A stretch of 64,000 bases of DNA from NCBI GenBank assembly GCA_964347035.1, contig CAYFXE010000009.1, positions 13,173 through 77,172 of the forward strand, given 5' to 3'. Shown piece after piece: positions 17,467-26,116 of this stretch (within the stretch, counting starts at the first letter, position 1; every line of letters begins with the position of its first letter). The notes under the pieces were generated by a model, which worked only from the letters and a program-made list of their open reading frames with translations, searched no databases and was not told the origin of the DNA. The position numbers were made by a program, and so were the translations under genes. Source of the DNA: CAYFXE01 sp964347035 (GTDB lineage Bacteria; Acidobacteriota; Aminicenantia; Aminicenantales; Aminicenantaceae).

Positions 17467-19003
17467 ATTCTACAGCTCTCATTTCGCGAATCACGGTAAC
17501 CTTTATCTGTCCAGGGTAGTCCAGTTCGTCTTTAATTCTTTTAGCGATATCTTTGGCGACAAGCGTTGCCTTCTCATCGGTTATCTTCTGGCTTTCGACG
17601 ATGATTCGGATTTCTCTTCCTGCCTGCAGGGCGTAGGCTTTTGATACCCCCTCGAAGGAATTGGCGATTTCCTCGAGCTTCTCCAACCTCTTGACGTATT
17701 TCTCTAAGAGCTCGCGGCGCGCTCCTGGCCGTTCGGCTGAAAGGNNNNNNNNNNCCTCCACTGAAGGAAATTCGACGTCACGATGGTGGGAGGCAATAGC
17801 TTTCACGACGGCCTCGGTCTCTCCGTATTTCTTGGCCAGCTCCACACTCAGCTCGGTGTGAGTGCCCTCGACTTCCTTATCCACAGCTTTCCCTATATCA
17901 TGAAGAAGACCGGCTCGCAGCGCCACATTCACATCTGCATTTATCTCCCTAGCCATTAAAGCAGCCAGGTAGGAAACCTCCTTGGCATGTTGAAGCACAT
18001 TCTGTCCGTAGCTCGTCCGGTACTTCAACTTTCCGAGGAGTTTGATGAGCTCAGGATGAAGCTCTTGAAGCCTTAATTCAAGAACCACAGCCTCTCCCTC
18101 CTCCTTAATCTTCTCCTCTAACTCTTCCTTAACCGTATCCACGACCTCCTCGATACGAGCTGGATGGATCCGCCCATCAACGACAAGCTTCTCGATGGCC
18201 AGTCGAGCCATCTCGCGGCGGATCGGGTCGAAGCTGGAGAGAATCACCGCTTCTGGAGTATCGTCGACGATAATATCCACCCCTGTTGCCATCTCCAGAG
18301 CTCGGATATTGCGTCCTTCCCGTCCTATAATACGGCCTTTCATATCATCGGAAGGGAGGTCGACGACAGATACTGTAGTCTCGACCACATGCTCGGCAGC
18401 AGATCTCTGGATAGCTTGACTGATGATATCTCGGGCGAGAACCTGACTCTTCTCTTTTGTCTCTTCCTCGAACCGGCGGATCGCTTGAACGGCCTCAATC
18501 CTAGCCTCTTCTTCCATTTTAGCCATCAGGATGTTTTTCGCGTCTTCCTTGGTGAGGCCGGAAATTCTTTCCAACTCATCTTTAGCTTTCAGGATCAATT
18601 CGTCATATTCCCGTTCTTTCTCTCCGATCTCTCTTTCTCTTGTAAAGAACCTGCGCTCTTTGTTGGAAAGATCCTTCTCTTTCCTTTCCAAGTTTTGATA
18701 TTTACGCTCCAAATTCTCTTCTTTATGGACCAGCCTTCTTTCCATATCATTGATTTTTCTCCGTCTATCCCGTGTCTGTCTCTCAAAATCAGATTTGAGG
18801 TTGAGATACTTTTCCTTGGCCTCTAGAGAAGCTTCGCGCCTTAGTTTCTCAGCCTCTTGGTTGGCCTTTTCCAGAATCTCCTTGGCTTCCTTTTGAGCCC
18901 TGAAAACGGATCGGGCTCCATGGATCTTTTTTAGGACAATGAACGTCACAGTACCGATCACGAGAACGGCTGCTGTGACGACGATCAAGATAGTTGTTGA
19001 CAC
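17456..19003 (-). CDS. rny: Ribonuclease Y (gap inside HD domain)
   Basis: I start it at GTG 19003 because AAGGAGG ends 8 bases upstream; an earlier GTG at 19012 is part of that Shine-Dalgarno. There is one N-terminal membrane helix, a long charged coiled coil (~35-190), a KH domain (GRIIGREGRNIRALEMATGVDIIVDDTPE), and an HD domain (HAKEVSYLAALMA, GLLHDIGKAVD, ASHHRDVEFPSVE). It is the membrane-bound endoribonuclease that starts mRNA decay. A 10-N gap (17745-17754) falls between SVE and LSAERPGARRE; by family comparison about nine residues are missing, more than the gap length shows. Confidence 0.95.
   Translation of the reverse strand: MSTTILIVVTAAVLVIGTVTFIVLKKIHGARSVFRAQKEAKEILEKANQEAEKLRREASLEAKEKYLNLKSDFERQTRDRRRKINDMERRLVHKEENLERKYQNLERKEKDLSNKERRFFTREREIGEKEREYDELILKAKDELERISGLTKEDAKNILMAKMEEEARIEAVQAIRRFEEETKEKSQVLARDIISQAIQRSAAEHVVETTVSVVDLPSDDMKGRIIGREGRNIRALEMATGVDIIVDDTPEAVILSSFDPIRREMARLAIEKLVVDGRIHPARIEEVVDTVKEELEEKIKEEGEAVVLELRLQELHPELIKLLGKLKYRTSYGQNVLQHAKEVSYLAALMAREINADVNVALRAGLLHDIGKAVDKEVEGTHTELSVELAKKYGETEAVVKAIASHHRDVEFPSVEXXXXLSAERPGARRELLEKYVKRLEKLEEIANSFEGVSKAYALQAGREIRIIVESQKITDEKATLVAKDIAKRIKDELDYPGQIKVTVIREMRAVEYAR
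17745..17754. other. Assembly gap (10 N) inside rny
   Basis: Ten N, in a position where the family normally has about nine residues. Confidence 0.95.
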
Positions 19004-19036
19004 TTTGACCACCTCCTTGTTGGGTGCGTCAAAGGA

Positions 19037-19145
19037 GAGGAAAGGTTGGAGGGCTTTAAAAAATCTTCACTTTCGTAAGTTCATACAAGGACACTCTGTC
19101 CTGATCTCAAAAGGTGCTTTTTTAGGTAAGCCTTGATAATTCCTC
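19037..19145 (-). ncRNA. Candidate structured RNA between zapA and rny (6S-like position)
   Basis: The 166-base zapA-rny spacer folds on paper into a nested rod: GAGGAA (19037-19042) with TTCCTC (19140-19145); 19050-19063 (AGGGCTTTAAAAAA) with 19118-19134, with a 3-base bulge and one mismatch; CTTTCG-type pairing of 19068-19075 with 19108-19115; and a hairpin ACACTCTGT inside AGGACA...TGTCCT at the tip. In several phyla 6S RNA lies beside zapA. I see no diagnostic 6S core sequence, so it may instead be a regulatory leader of rny. Confidence 0.35.
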
Positions 19146-19169
19146 AGCTCATTTATGCTCTTCTTCAGC

Positions 19170-19496
19170 TCAACTGGCTTTCTCAATTTTATTGTATCTA
19201 TTCTCATTTTTCGAAAAATGGACCTCCAAACTTTCTATTTCACTCTCCATATGCCCGATGACTTCGCTGAGTTGATCCAGTTTCTTCTGACACAAAAAAT
19301 ATTCATCGGCGATGTTTAAGGCGGCAAGGACCGCAATCTTCAAGACATCGACTGACTTCGACTTCACGGCCACTTCACGCATCTTCTGATCAACGTACGA
19401 AGTCAAATGGCTTATATATTTTTCATCCTCTTCTCCTTTGACTCTTATCCTATATTTTTGTCCATAAATTTCGATTTCGACGATTTTGTCTATCAT
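19170..19496 (-). CDS. zapA: Cell division protein ZapA
   Basis: 108 residues. The ZapA domain is at the N-terminus (MIDKIVEIEIYGQKYRIRVKGEEDEKYISHLTSYVDQKMREVA, then VDVLKIAVLAALNIADEYF), followed by a coiled coil. It binds and cross-links FtsZ filaments at mid-cell. It overlaps the zapB-like gene by 4 bases, matching the common pheT-zapB-zapA-rny order of Acidobacteria and Deltaproteobacteria. Confidence 0.88.
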   Translation of the reverse strand: MIDKIVEIEIYGQKYRIRVKGEEDEKYISHLTSYVDQKMREVAVKSKSVDVLKIAVLAALNIADEYFLCQKKLDQLSEVIGHMESEIESLEVHFSKNENRYNKIEKAS

Positions 19497-19753
19497 AATC
19501 CCAGCTGATCGATTTGATCGATTATTGTCTCGACCCTTTCTTTTATGATCTTTCTCTCTTCTTCGTATCTCTTTACGTTTTCGTCGAGCTTCGAGGCCTG
19601 CTTGGCCTGCTCCTCGAATCTCTTTTTATCTGATTTCACCTCGCTGATCTGTTGTCTCAGTCTCTTATTCTCGTTAATGAGTTTATTTATGTATTCAACA
19701 ACCTGTGTAATCTTTCCTTCGAGAATTTTAATTCTTTCCAATTCACTTGTCAA
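19493..19753 (-). CDS. zapB: ZapB-like coiled-coil cell division protein
   Basis: 86 residues, almost entirely heptad coiled coil (ILEGKITQVVEYINKLINENKRLRQQISEVKSDKKRFEEQ) with charged repeats, as in ZapB. The start is TTG 19753 with GAGG 5 bases upstream. ZapB links ZapA to the chromosome terminus in E. coli. Assignment depends on neighbour zapA, since coiled-coil similarity alone is weak. Confidence 0.65.
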   Translation of the reverse strand: MTSELERIKILEGKITQVVEYINKLINENKRLRQQISEVKSDKKRFEEQAKQASKLDENVKRYEEERKIIKERVETIIDQIDQLGL

Positions 19754-19768
19754 TTTTGCCTCATTCTC

Positions 19769-21877
19769 TCAATTNNNNNNNNNNNNNNNNNNNNNNNNNN
19801 NNNNNNNNNNNNNNNNNNNNNNNNNNNNNNNNNNNNNNNNNNNNNNNNNNNNNNNNNNNNNNNNNNNCAAAGTCTTGATAATCCTCCCCTGGAGTGTATC
19901 CACCTCTTCAGCCTGTAATGTCCGCTCCGGGTGGCGAAAGATAAAACGGACAGACAAGCTAACCTTCCCCCTGGGGACCGATGGTCCGGAAAACAGGTCG
20001 TGGAGGTCGAATGTCTCTAAATGGGGAAGGGAGAGGTTCTCGATGGTCGCCTTCATAGCTTGGAAAGACGTATGCCGCTCGGCGATGAAAGAGACATCCC
20101 GGATGACACTCGGGAATTTCGCCACTGGAATAAACATGAAGTCCTGCGGCTGTTTCTCCAGCAAAGTAGCCAGGTCCAACTCTGCGGCCCAAACCTCATC
20201 CGTCAGGGAAAAGAATTCGAGTATCTCCCTCTTAATCAAACCCAAGTGCCCGATCGTCTCTCCTTTGTAATTCAGGCTTAAGGCATATCCATCCTCGAAA
20301 AAGGGGTGGTGGTTCTTTTGGAAGGAAAACGGTTCATACCTGAGATGCGACAGCAGAAATTCGCAGGTTCCTTTGAGGTGAAAAAAATCCGTGATCGCAT
20401 CCTGCTCCTGCCATTGAAGAAACCCGATCTCTCCTGTCGTGACGAGACTCAGAAACAATCGTTCTCGGCATTTCCTCCTCTCCAAAAAATAAATATTCCC
20501 GATTTCAAAGGCATGTATCCCTTGTGTGCCCCTATTCTTGTTCCAGAGGACATTGTCCAACAACCCGGGAATCAATGTGGTTCGGAGCAGAGAGGCCTTA
20601 GCGGAGATAGGATTCCTGATCTCGATAGGCTTGTGACTTGTTTTAAACTGAGCCTCTCTTCCCGAATCAGAAAAACTAAAATTCACGAACTCATCAAAAC
20701 CTTGATGGAAGAGCACCTGGCGTATTTTTTCTATACTCTTCTTCTTGGGATCAACAGCGGGCTCCATTTCCCGAAGCGGAGGAATCCGGGCAGGAATTCG
20801 ATCGTACCCGTAGAACCGAGCGATTTCCTCGATGAGATCAGTCTCTCTTTCGATATCGACCCGAAAAGATGGAATCTTGACCTGATAGATTCCTCTTTTT
20901 TCCTCCTTGATTCCGAAACCGAGGGCAGAGAGCGTCTGAAAGATGAAGTCTTTATCAACCGTTATATCCAGTAATTCTGAGATGCGATGATTACGGAGGA
21001 CAAGAGTTTTTCCTTTCCTCGGCCGCGGGTAGACATCCATGATCCCCCGCGTGGCTTTCCCTCCCATCTGAGTGAGCAATGAGGCGGCCATCAGTGCGGC
21101 TTGAGGAGGAAAAGCGATGTCTGCGCCTCTTTCAAAACGATAGGAAGCATCGGTGGAGAGCCCTGTCTTTTTTCGGGTTTTTCGGATGGAGACAGGATCA
21201 AAATAAGCACTTTCGATAAAAACATCCTGCGTCGCCTCGGTGACTCCAGACTCCTCCCCCCCTATGACACCAGCTAGAGCCACCGGCCTTTTCACATCAG
21301 CAATCACTAGCATTTCAGGCGATAGAGCGACATCTTCACCCTCCAGACTCCTTAGCGTCTCTCCTGGGTTGGCCCGCCTTATGATAATCATTCCTCCGCT
21401 AATCTTTTCCATATCAAAGGCATGAATCGGATGAGCTGTGGTGAACAGGACATAATTCGTCACATCGACGACGTTGTTGATCGGATTAAGCCCCATCGCC
21501 TCTATCTTCTTCACTAACCAGGGAGGTGAAGCTTCCACCTTGATGCCCTTGACGATGATCCCGCAGTAACGATGGCAGAGTTTGGGGTTCTTGATCTGGA
21601 TGTCAACAAGGCTGGATGTCTCCTCTTTCCCTTCCTGTAGAGGCCACTCCTGTGTTTTGAGTGTTAAGCCGAGACAAGCCGCTATTTCCCTGGAAACTCC
21701 CAAATGTCCTAGTGTGTCAGGACGGTTGGCGTAAGTCTCTATGTCCAGGACCGTGTCTTCCTCAACCTCTTCCCAGTCCTCGACGAGAAGTCCGATCATA
21801 TTCAGCTTGTCGATCAATCGGTGGAGAGGCAGATCGATCTCGGTATATTCCTTAAGCCAATCTAGACTGATTTTCAT
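19769..21877 (-). CDS. pheT: Phenylalanine-tRNA ligase beta subunit, without EMAP-type domain
   Basis: About 670 visible residues plus the gap. It has the N-terminal start (MKISLDWLKEYTEIDLP), B3/B4 domain (LCHRYCGIIVKGIKVEASPPWLVKKIEAMGLNPINNVVDVTNYV), B5 domain, the inactive synthetase-like core, and the C-terminal ferredoxin-fold anticodon-binding domain (PVAKFPSVIRDVSFIAERHTS). The ~110-residue tRNA-binding (EMAP II-like) insertion normally present after the first ~40 residues is absent: GLLVEDWEEVEEDTVLDIETYANRPD joins directly. With PheS it forms the (alpha-beta)2 enzyme charging tRNA-Phe. The start overlaps pheS by 4 bases. Confidence 0.92.
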   Translation of the reverse strand: MKISLDWLKEYTEIDLPLHRLIDKLNMIGLLVEDWEEVEEDTVLDIETYANRPDTLGHLGVSREIAACLGLTLKTQEWPLQEGKEETSSLVDIQIKNPKLCHRYCGIIVKGIKVEASPPWLVKKIEAMGLNPINNVVDVTNYVLFTTAHPIHAFDMEKISGGMIIIRRANPGETLRSLEGEDVALSPEMLVIADVKRPVALAGVIGGEESGVTEATQDVFIESAYFDPVSIRKTRKKTGLSTDASYRFERGADIAFPPQAALMAASLLTQMGGKATRGIMDVYPRPRKGKTLVLRNHRISELLDITVDKDFIFQTLSALGFGIKEEKRGIYQVKIPSFRVDIERETDLIEEIARFYGYDRIPARIPPLREMEPAVDPKKKSIEKIRQVLFHQGFDEFVNFSFSDSGREAQFKTSHKPIEIRNPISAKASLLRTTLIPGLLDNVLWNKNRGTQGIHAFEIGNIYFLERRKCRERLFLSLVTTGEIGFLQWQEQDAITDFFHLKGTCEFLLSHLRYEPFSFQKNHHPFFEDGYALSLNYKGETIGHLGLIKREILEFFSLTDEVWAAELDLATLLEKQPQDFMFIPVAKFPSVIRDVSFIAERHTSFQAMKATIENLSLPHLETFDLHDLFSGPSVPRGKVSLSVRFIFRHPERTLQAEEVDTLQGRIIKTLXXXXXXXXXXXXXXXXXXXXXXXXXXXXXXXN
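19775..19867. other. Assembly gap (93 N) at the 3' end of pheT
   Basis: The only gap longer than 10 N. It removes the final residues of PheT; only Asn-stop is readable after it (19774-19769). Confidence 0.95.
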
Positions 21878-22908
21878 TTTCGTGCAAACTGTCTTAAAAA
21901 CCTGAGATCATTCTCATAAAAATATCTCATATCCGGAATCTGATAAGCAAACATAGCAGTCCGATCTGTACCCAGACCAAAGGCGAAACCAGAATACTTC
22001 TCCGGGTCGATGTTGACATTCTTGAACACCTGTGGGTCGACCATGCCTGCCCCCAAGATCTCGATCCATCCTCCACCACCGCACACCCGACATTCTCTGC
22101 TCTCTCCTTGACAGACAGTACACTGGATATCGACCTCCGCCGAAGGTTCCGTGAAAGGGAAAAAACTGGGGCGAAAGCGGATCTGGATTTTTTCGTTGAA
22201 GAGACGTTTGAGAAAATGCTCCAGGGTGCCCTTCAAATGAGCAAAGGTGATGCCACGATCAACAACGAGCCCTTCCACTTGGTAAAACATCGGCAGGTGC
22301 GTGGGGTCAGGGGACTCTTTCCGGAAGACTTTGCCCGGGTTGATGATCCGGATGGGAGGTTTTCGTTTTTCCATAACCCGTATTTGAACCGGGGATGTAT
22401 GCGTGCGGAGGAGAAGGCCGCCGCTGACGTACAAGGTGTCCCAATCATCCCGAGCAGGATGATGGGGAGGGAAATTGAGCGCCTCAAAATTGTAGTAATC
22501 TGTCTCGATTTCCGGCCCTTCCTCGATAGAAAAGCCCATGCCTAAGAAGATATTCTCAATTTCCTGTTGAAAGATCAACACAGGGTGAGGGAAACCCCAA
22601 TACTTCCTCCTTCCAGGGAGCGTCAAGTCCGCCTTTTCCGGAATCTCCTCAGGCTTTGTGATCTCAACCTTTCTCTTCTTGAGCCTTTCCTGAATATGCT
22701 GTTTTAAGGCATTAATATCCCGCCCGATCACAGGTCGATCTTCAAGATTTACTGTCTTCAGTTTATCAAAAAGAAGGGTTAAATGGCCGCGACTACGACT
22801 CAAATACCGATTGCGGACCTCTTGGAGAGACTGCTCGTCCTCGGCATGAACCACATCCTCATCGAAACTCTTTCTGTATTTTTTTATTTTGTCCTTGAGA
22901 CTTTTCAT
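21874..22908 (-). CDS. pheS: Phenylalanine-tRNA ligase alpha subunit
   Basis: 344 residues: N-terminal coiled coil, then the class II catalytic core (HPVLIFQQEIENIFLGMGFSIEEGPEIETDYYNFEALNFPPHHPARD, TSPVQIRVM, GKVFRKESPDPTHLPMFYQVEGL, FRPSFFPFTEPSAEVDI). A four-cysteine insertion (CTVCQGESRECRVCGGGGW), probably zinc-binding, precedes motif 3 (FGLGTDRTAMF). It makes phenylalanyl-adenylate and the aminoacyl transfer. Last but one in the thrS-infC-rpmI-rplT-pheS-pheT chain. Confidence 0.96.
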   Translation of the reverse strand: MKSLKDKIKKYRKSFDEDVVHAEDEQSLQEVRNRYLSRSRGHLTLLFDKLKTVNLEDRPVIGRDINALKQHIQERLKKRKVEITKPEEIPEKADLTLPGRRKYWGFPHPVLIFQQEIENIFLGMGFSIEEGPEIETDYYNFEALNFPPHHPARDDWDTLYVSGGLLLRTHTSPVQIRVMEKRKPPIRIINPGKVFRKESPDPTHLPMFYQVEGLVVDRGITFAHLKGTLEHFLKRLFNEKIQIRFRPSFFPFTEPSAEVDIQCTVCQGESRECRVCGGGGWIEILGAGMVDPQVFKNVNIDPEKYSGFAFGLGTDRTAMFAYQIPDMRYFYENDLRFLRQFARK

Positions 22909-22949
22909 AGCTATTGGACGCTTCGAAATAGAGGGGCTCGCAGGCTCTT

Positions 22950-23306
22950 CTAGGAAGTTATCTGTTTGACCTTCTCCGCAATCTGGAAAAACGCTTGGGG
23001 TTCATTGGCAGCCAAATCAGCTAAAATCTTCCTGTCCAATTCAATGTTCAGACGCTTAAGTCCATGGATAAAGCGGTTGTAAGAAAGCCCATGCTGCTCT
23101 GCGGCTGCTTTGATTCTGACGATCCACAATCTCCTGAATTCCCTCTTTCGCACCCGCCTATCTCGGTAGGCATACAGGAGCGCCCTCTCCACTGCCTCCT
23201 TGGCTGTACGATAGTTATGACTCCTGGCTCCCCAGTAGCCTTTGGCTTGCTTAAGGATTTTTGTCCTTCTTTGTCTTTTTTTGGTACCACGCTTGACTCT
23301 TGGCAT
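22950..23306 (-). CDS. rplT: 50S ribosomal protein L20
   Basis: 118 residues, usual length. Highly basic N-terminus with MPRVKRGTKKRQRRTKILKQAKGYWG and the family sequence HGLSYNRFIHGLKRLNIELDRKILADLA. It binds 23S rRNA early in 50S assembly; in several bacteria it also represses its own operon. GAGGAG lies 6-7 bases before ATG. It follows rpmI by 36 bases. Confidence 0.97.
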   Translation of the reverse strand: MPRVKRGTKKRQRRTKILKQAKGYWGARSHNYRTAKEAVERALLYAYRDRRVRKREFRRLWIVRIKAAAEQHGLSYNRFIHGLKRLNIELDRKILADLAANEPQAFFQIAEKVKQITS

Positions 23307-23342
23307 TGTCTTCTCCTCTTTTTTGAATCTGAGCTTAAGGTG

Positions 23343-23543
23343 TTAGGTTTGGTAGGGAAGCATCTTCTTGATTTTTTCCTTATCGGGAGAACTAATTTCG
23401 TCTTTCTTCCTCAATGCCCTCTTTCTTTTTGCTGACTTTTTGGTCAGAATATGACTCTTGTACGCCTTATTGTAAACGATCTTTTTCTTCCCTGTGACCT
23501 TGAACCTCTTCTTTGCTCCCCTGTGCGTCTTTAGTTTTGGCAT
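23343..23543 (-). CDS. rpmI: 50S ribosomal protein L35
   Basis: 66 residues from ATG 23543 (MPKLKTHRGAKKRFKVTGKKKIVYNKAYKSHILTKKS), preceded by AGGAGG at 5 bases. The open frame upstream of this ATG lies inside infC and is not coding in this frame. Its first 77 bases overlap the 3' end of infC in another frame, an unusually long overlap for this gene pair. Confidence 0.95.
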   Translation of the reverse strand: MPKLKTHRGAKKRFKVTGKKKIVYNKAYKSHILTKKSAKRKRALRKKDEISSPDKEKIKKMLPYQT

Positions 23544-24099
23544 CTTTTCCTCCTGATTTACCGGGACTGAGCATGGTCGAGACTGCCCAAGGTTGGACGC
23601 GAACATCGCCATCCTGATGACCGAGTTCTTCGACATCCTCGAACACTCTGTCCAAAATCTGTCGGGCCAACTCTGGTTTTGCTTTTTCTCTTCCCCGAAG
23701 CATGACCGTGATTTTGACCTTGTTTCCCTCTTTCAGAAACCTGTGTACATGGCGTATTTTAAAGTTATAATCATGGATGCTTATTTTTGGCCTGAATTTA
23801 ATCTCCTTGACCTGAATCTGCTTCTGGTGTTTTTTGGCCTCTTGAGCTTTCTTATGAAGTTCGTAGAGATACTTTCCGTAATCCATAATTCGGCAAACAG
23901 GAGGAACCGCCTGCGGGGCAACTTCGACCAAGTCCAGGCCTTTTTCCTTGGCCAAATTAAGTGCTTCCTCATGAGCGAAGACTCCGAGTTGTTTCTTGTC
24001 TTCGTCGACAATCCTGACTTCCTTGGCTTTTATCATTTCGTTTATCCTATGGGGTTTCGTGTATCTTGCTCTTCCAGGATAAAATGTCCGTCTTCTGAT
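23467..24099 (-). CDS. infC: Translation initiation factor IF-3, AUC start codon
   Basis: The conserved N-terminal IF-3 sequence HRINEMIKAKEVRIVDEDKKQLGVF begins upstream of the first ATG (24036), so translation must start earlier. Upstream, AAAGGAGG is followed at 6 bases by ATC (24099-24097), and the frame from there reads RRRTFYPGRARYTKP into RINEM. No ATG/GTG/TTG exists in that stretch. Rare start codons are the rule for infC and serve autoregulation by IF-3 itself. The protein is 210 residues; after the C-terminal domain a 29-residue charged tail (SGGKDAKTKDAQGSKEE...) runs into rpmI. The usual GRxM strand near the end reads DVRVQPWAVSTML. Confidence 0.93.
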   Translation of the reverse strand: MRRRTFYPGRARYTKPHRINEMIKAKEVRIVDEDKKQLGVFAHEEALNLAKEKGLDLVEVAPQAVPPVCRIMDYGKYLYELHKKAQEAKKHQKQIQVKEIKFRPKISIHDYNFKIRHVHRFLKEGNKVKITVMLRGREKAKPELARQILDRVFEDVEELGHQDGDVRVQPWAVSTMLSPGKSGGKDAKTKDAQGSKEEVQGHREEKDRLQ

Positions 24100-24111
24100 G
24101 ATTGACCTCCT

Positions 24112-26034
24112 TTAAATGTTAAAGCTAAGAATCTTAGTTTTAACCATTTCCTTTATTTTTTCAAGGAATTCATCCGGATCAATCTGTCCTTGGTCTCCCA
24201 CGGTGTGAATCCTCAAGGATGCCTTCCCCTGGGAGACTTCTTTATCACCGACGACAAGGATCACCGGAATCTTCTGGGTCTCTGCATCTCTTATCTTGTA
24301 CCCTACCTTCTCACGCCTGAGATCCACCAAAGACCTGATCCCGTTTTCCTTAAATTTCTTATCGAGGGAAGAGGCATAATCGTTATGTCTGTCAGCGATA
24401 GGGAGAACCACTACTTGGACCGGCGCCAGCCAAACAGGAAAATTACCGTTATAATGCTCGATCAGGATGCCGAAGAATCTCTCGAGAGAACCCAAGAGAG
24501 CTCTATGGATAAGGAAAGGTCTGTGCAGTTTTCCGTCTTGACCGACATAATGCAGGTCAAATCTCTCGGCTAAGTTAAAATCGAGCTGGATGGTTGTACA
24601 CTGCCAAGACCTTCGGAGGGCATCCTTTATTTTGATATCGATCTTGGGACCATAAAAAACACCCTGGCCTTCGTCCACCTGAAACGGAAGCCCGACATCC
24701 TCCATGGCTCGCCTGAGAGCCTGAGTGGCCCTATCCCAGTCCGCATCTGCTCCACAATACTTTTCCGGGCATGTGGAGAGAAACACATCAAACTCTGTAA
24801 ATCCAAAGGTATTAAGAATCCTAAGGGCCAGAGAGATAACTTTCTTGATCTCCTCCTCGAGTTGGTCCCGCCGACAGAAAATGTGGGCATCATCCTGGGT
24901 GAATCCCCTCACTCTCATCAACCCATGAAGCACCCCGCTTCGCTCATAGCGGTAGACTGTGCCGAGTTCGGCCCAACGCAGAGGTAGTTCACGGTAGCTT
25001 CGGGGGCGCGAGTTGTAAACCATGACATGGAACGGACAGTTCATCGGCTTCAATTCATACTCGACCTCGTCAATCTGGAGAGGTGGATACATCGCATCAT
25101 AGAATTCGGTGTGTCCGCTCCGGCGCCAGACATCCAGCTTGGCAAAATGCGGGGTGTACAGGAAGTCATATTCATCCCTGATGTGCTCCTCATGCCAATA
25201 GTCCTCGATGATATGCCTGATCGTGCCTCCCTTGGGATGCCAGAGAATCATCCCAGCTCCCAGATCTTCGTTGAAACTGAAAAGATCGAGTTCAGGCCCG
25301 AGCTTACGATGGTCTCTTTTTTTGGCTTCCTCGATTAAGTTCAGGTATTCTTCTAAAGCCTTTCTCTCGAAGAACGCGGTTCCATAAATCCGCTGGAGCT
25401 TCGTTCCCTTCTCATCGCCCTTCCAGTAAGCCCCTGAGACAGATAGAAGTTTAAAGTTCTGGATGTGCCTGGTCGATGGCACATGAGGTCCTAGGCAAAA
25501 ATCGATAAAACTGTCCTGTCTATAACAGGTGACGGTCTCGCCTCCTTTTTCCTCGACTAGTTCCACCTTGAGCTCCTGTCCCGATTCTCGGAAGAGATGG
25601 AGAGCCTCTTTTTTGGAAAGCTCCACTCTTTCGATCGGGAGGTCAGCCTTGACGAACTCCCGCATCTTCGCGTCTATAGTTGCGAGATCTTCGACAGTGA
25701 ACGGCTTCTCCCTTAAGAAATCATAATAAAATCCGTCTTCGACAGCGGGGCCGACTCCGGTCATCGTACCTGGAAAAAGTTCCATGACTGCGTGGGCCAT
25801 GAGATGGGACGCACTGTGTCTGAGAGTATCCAAGGCTTCTGCGGAATCCTTGTAAATCCACTGAATCTCCAAATCTTCATCTACCTGAGTCTCCAACCCG
25901 ACGATCTGACCATTCACCTTGGCTAACAAAGGCTCCTGGGCCAGCTTAAGGTGGGAAGCGAAGTCCGAAAGGGAGGTTCCCTTCTCGACGGAATAGGTAG
26001 ACCCCTCGGCTCTGACTTTAGCTAGCTCGGCCAT
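24112..26034 (-). CDS. thrS: Threonine-tRNA ligase
   Basis: 640 residues, full length: TGS domain (1-65), the editing SAD domain with HSASHLMAHAVMELFP near 75, a class II core (MNCPFHVMVYNSRPRSYRELPLRWAELGTVYRYERSG, the motif 2 region, with the zinc-binding Cys), motif 3 (HRALLGSLERFFGILIEHYNG), and an anticodon-binding domain at the C-terminus. It charges tRNA-Thr. The stop codon is immediately followed by the infC Shine-Dalgarno. tRNA-Val lies ~80 bases upstream on the same strand. Confidence 0.97.
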   Translation of the reverse strand: MAELAKVRAEGSTYSVEKGTSLSDFASHLKLAQEPLLAKVNGQIVGLETQVDEDLEIQWIYKDSAEALDTLRHSASHLMAHAVMELFPGTMTGVGPAVEDGFYYDFLREKPFTVEDLATIDAKMREFVKADLPIERVELSKKEALHLFRESGQELKVELVEEKGGETVTCYRQDSFIDFCLGPHVPSTRHIQNFKLLSVSGAYWKGDEKGTKLQRIYGTAFFERKALEEYLNLIEEAKKRDHRKLGPELDLFSFNEDLGAGMILWHPKGGTIRHIIEDYWHEEHIRDEYDFLYTPHFAKLDVWRRSGHTEFYDAMYPPLQIDEVEYELKPMNCPFHVMVYNSRPRSYRELPLRWAELGTVYRYERSGVLHGLMRVRGFTQDDAHIFCRRDQLEEEIKKVISLALRILNTFGFTEFDVFLSTCPEKYCGADADWDRATQALRRAMEDVGLPFQVDEGQGVFYGPKIDIKIKDALRRSWQCTTIQLDFNLAERFDLHYVGQDGKLHRPFLIHRALLGSLERFFGILIEHYNGNFPVWLAPVQVVVLPIADRHNDYASSLDKKFKENGIRSLVDLRREKVGYKIRDAETQKIPVILVVGDKEVSQGKASLRIHTVGDQGQIDPDEFLEKIKEMVKTKILSFNI

Positions 26035-26116
26035 GAAAATGTATATGTATTCAAAAGGGTCGGCAAATCCAGTGTTGCTCTATTTCTGCCTCTTGAATAC
26101 GAACTCCTTTTAAGAA

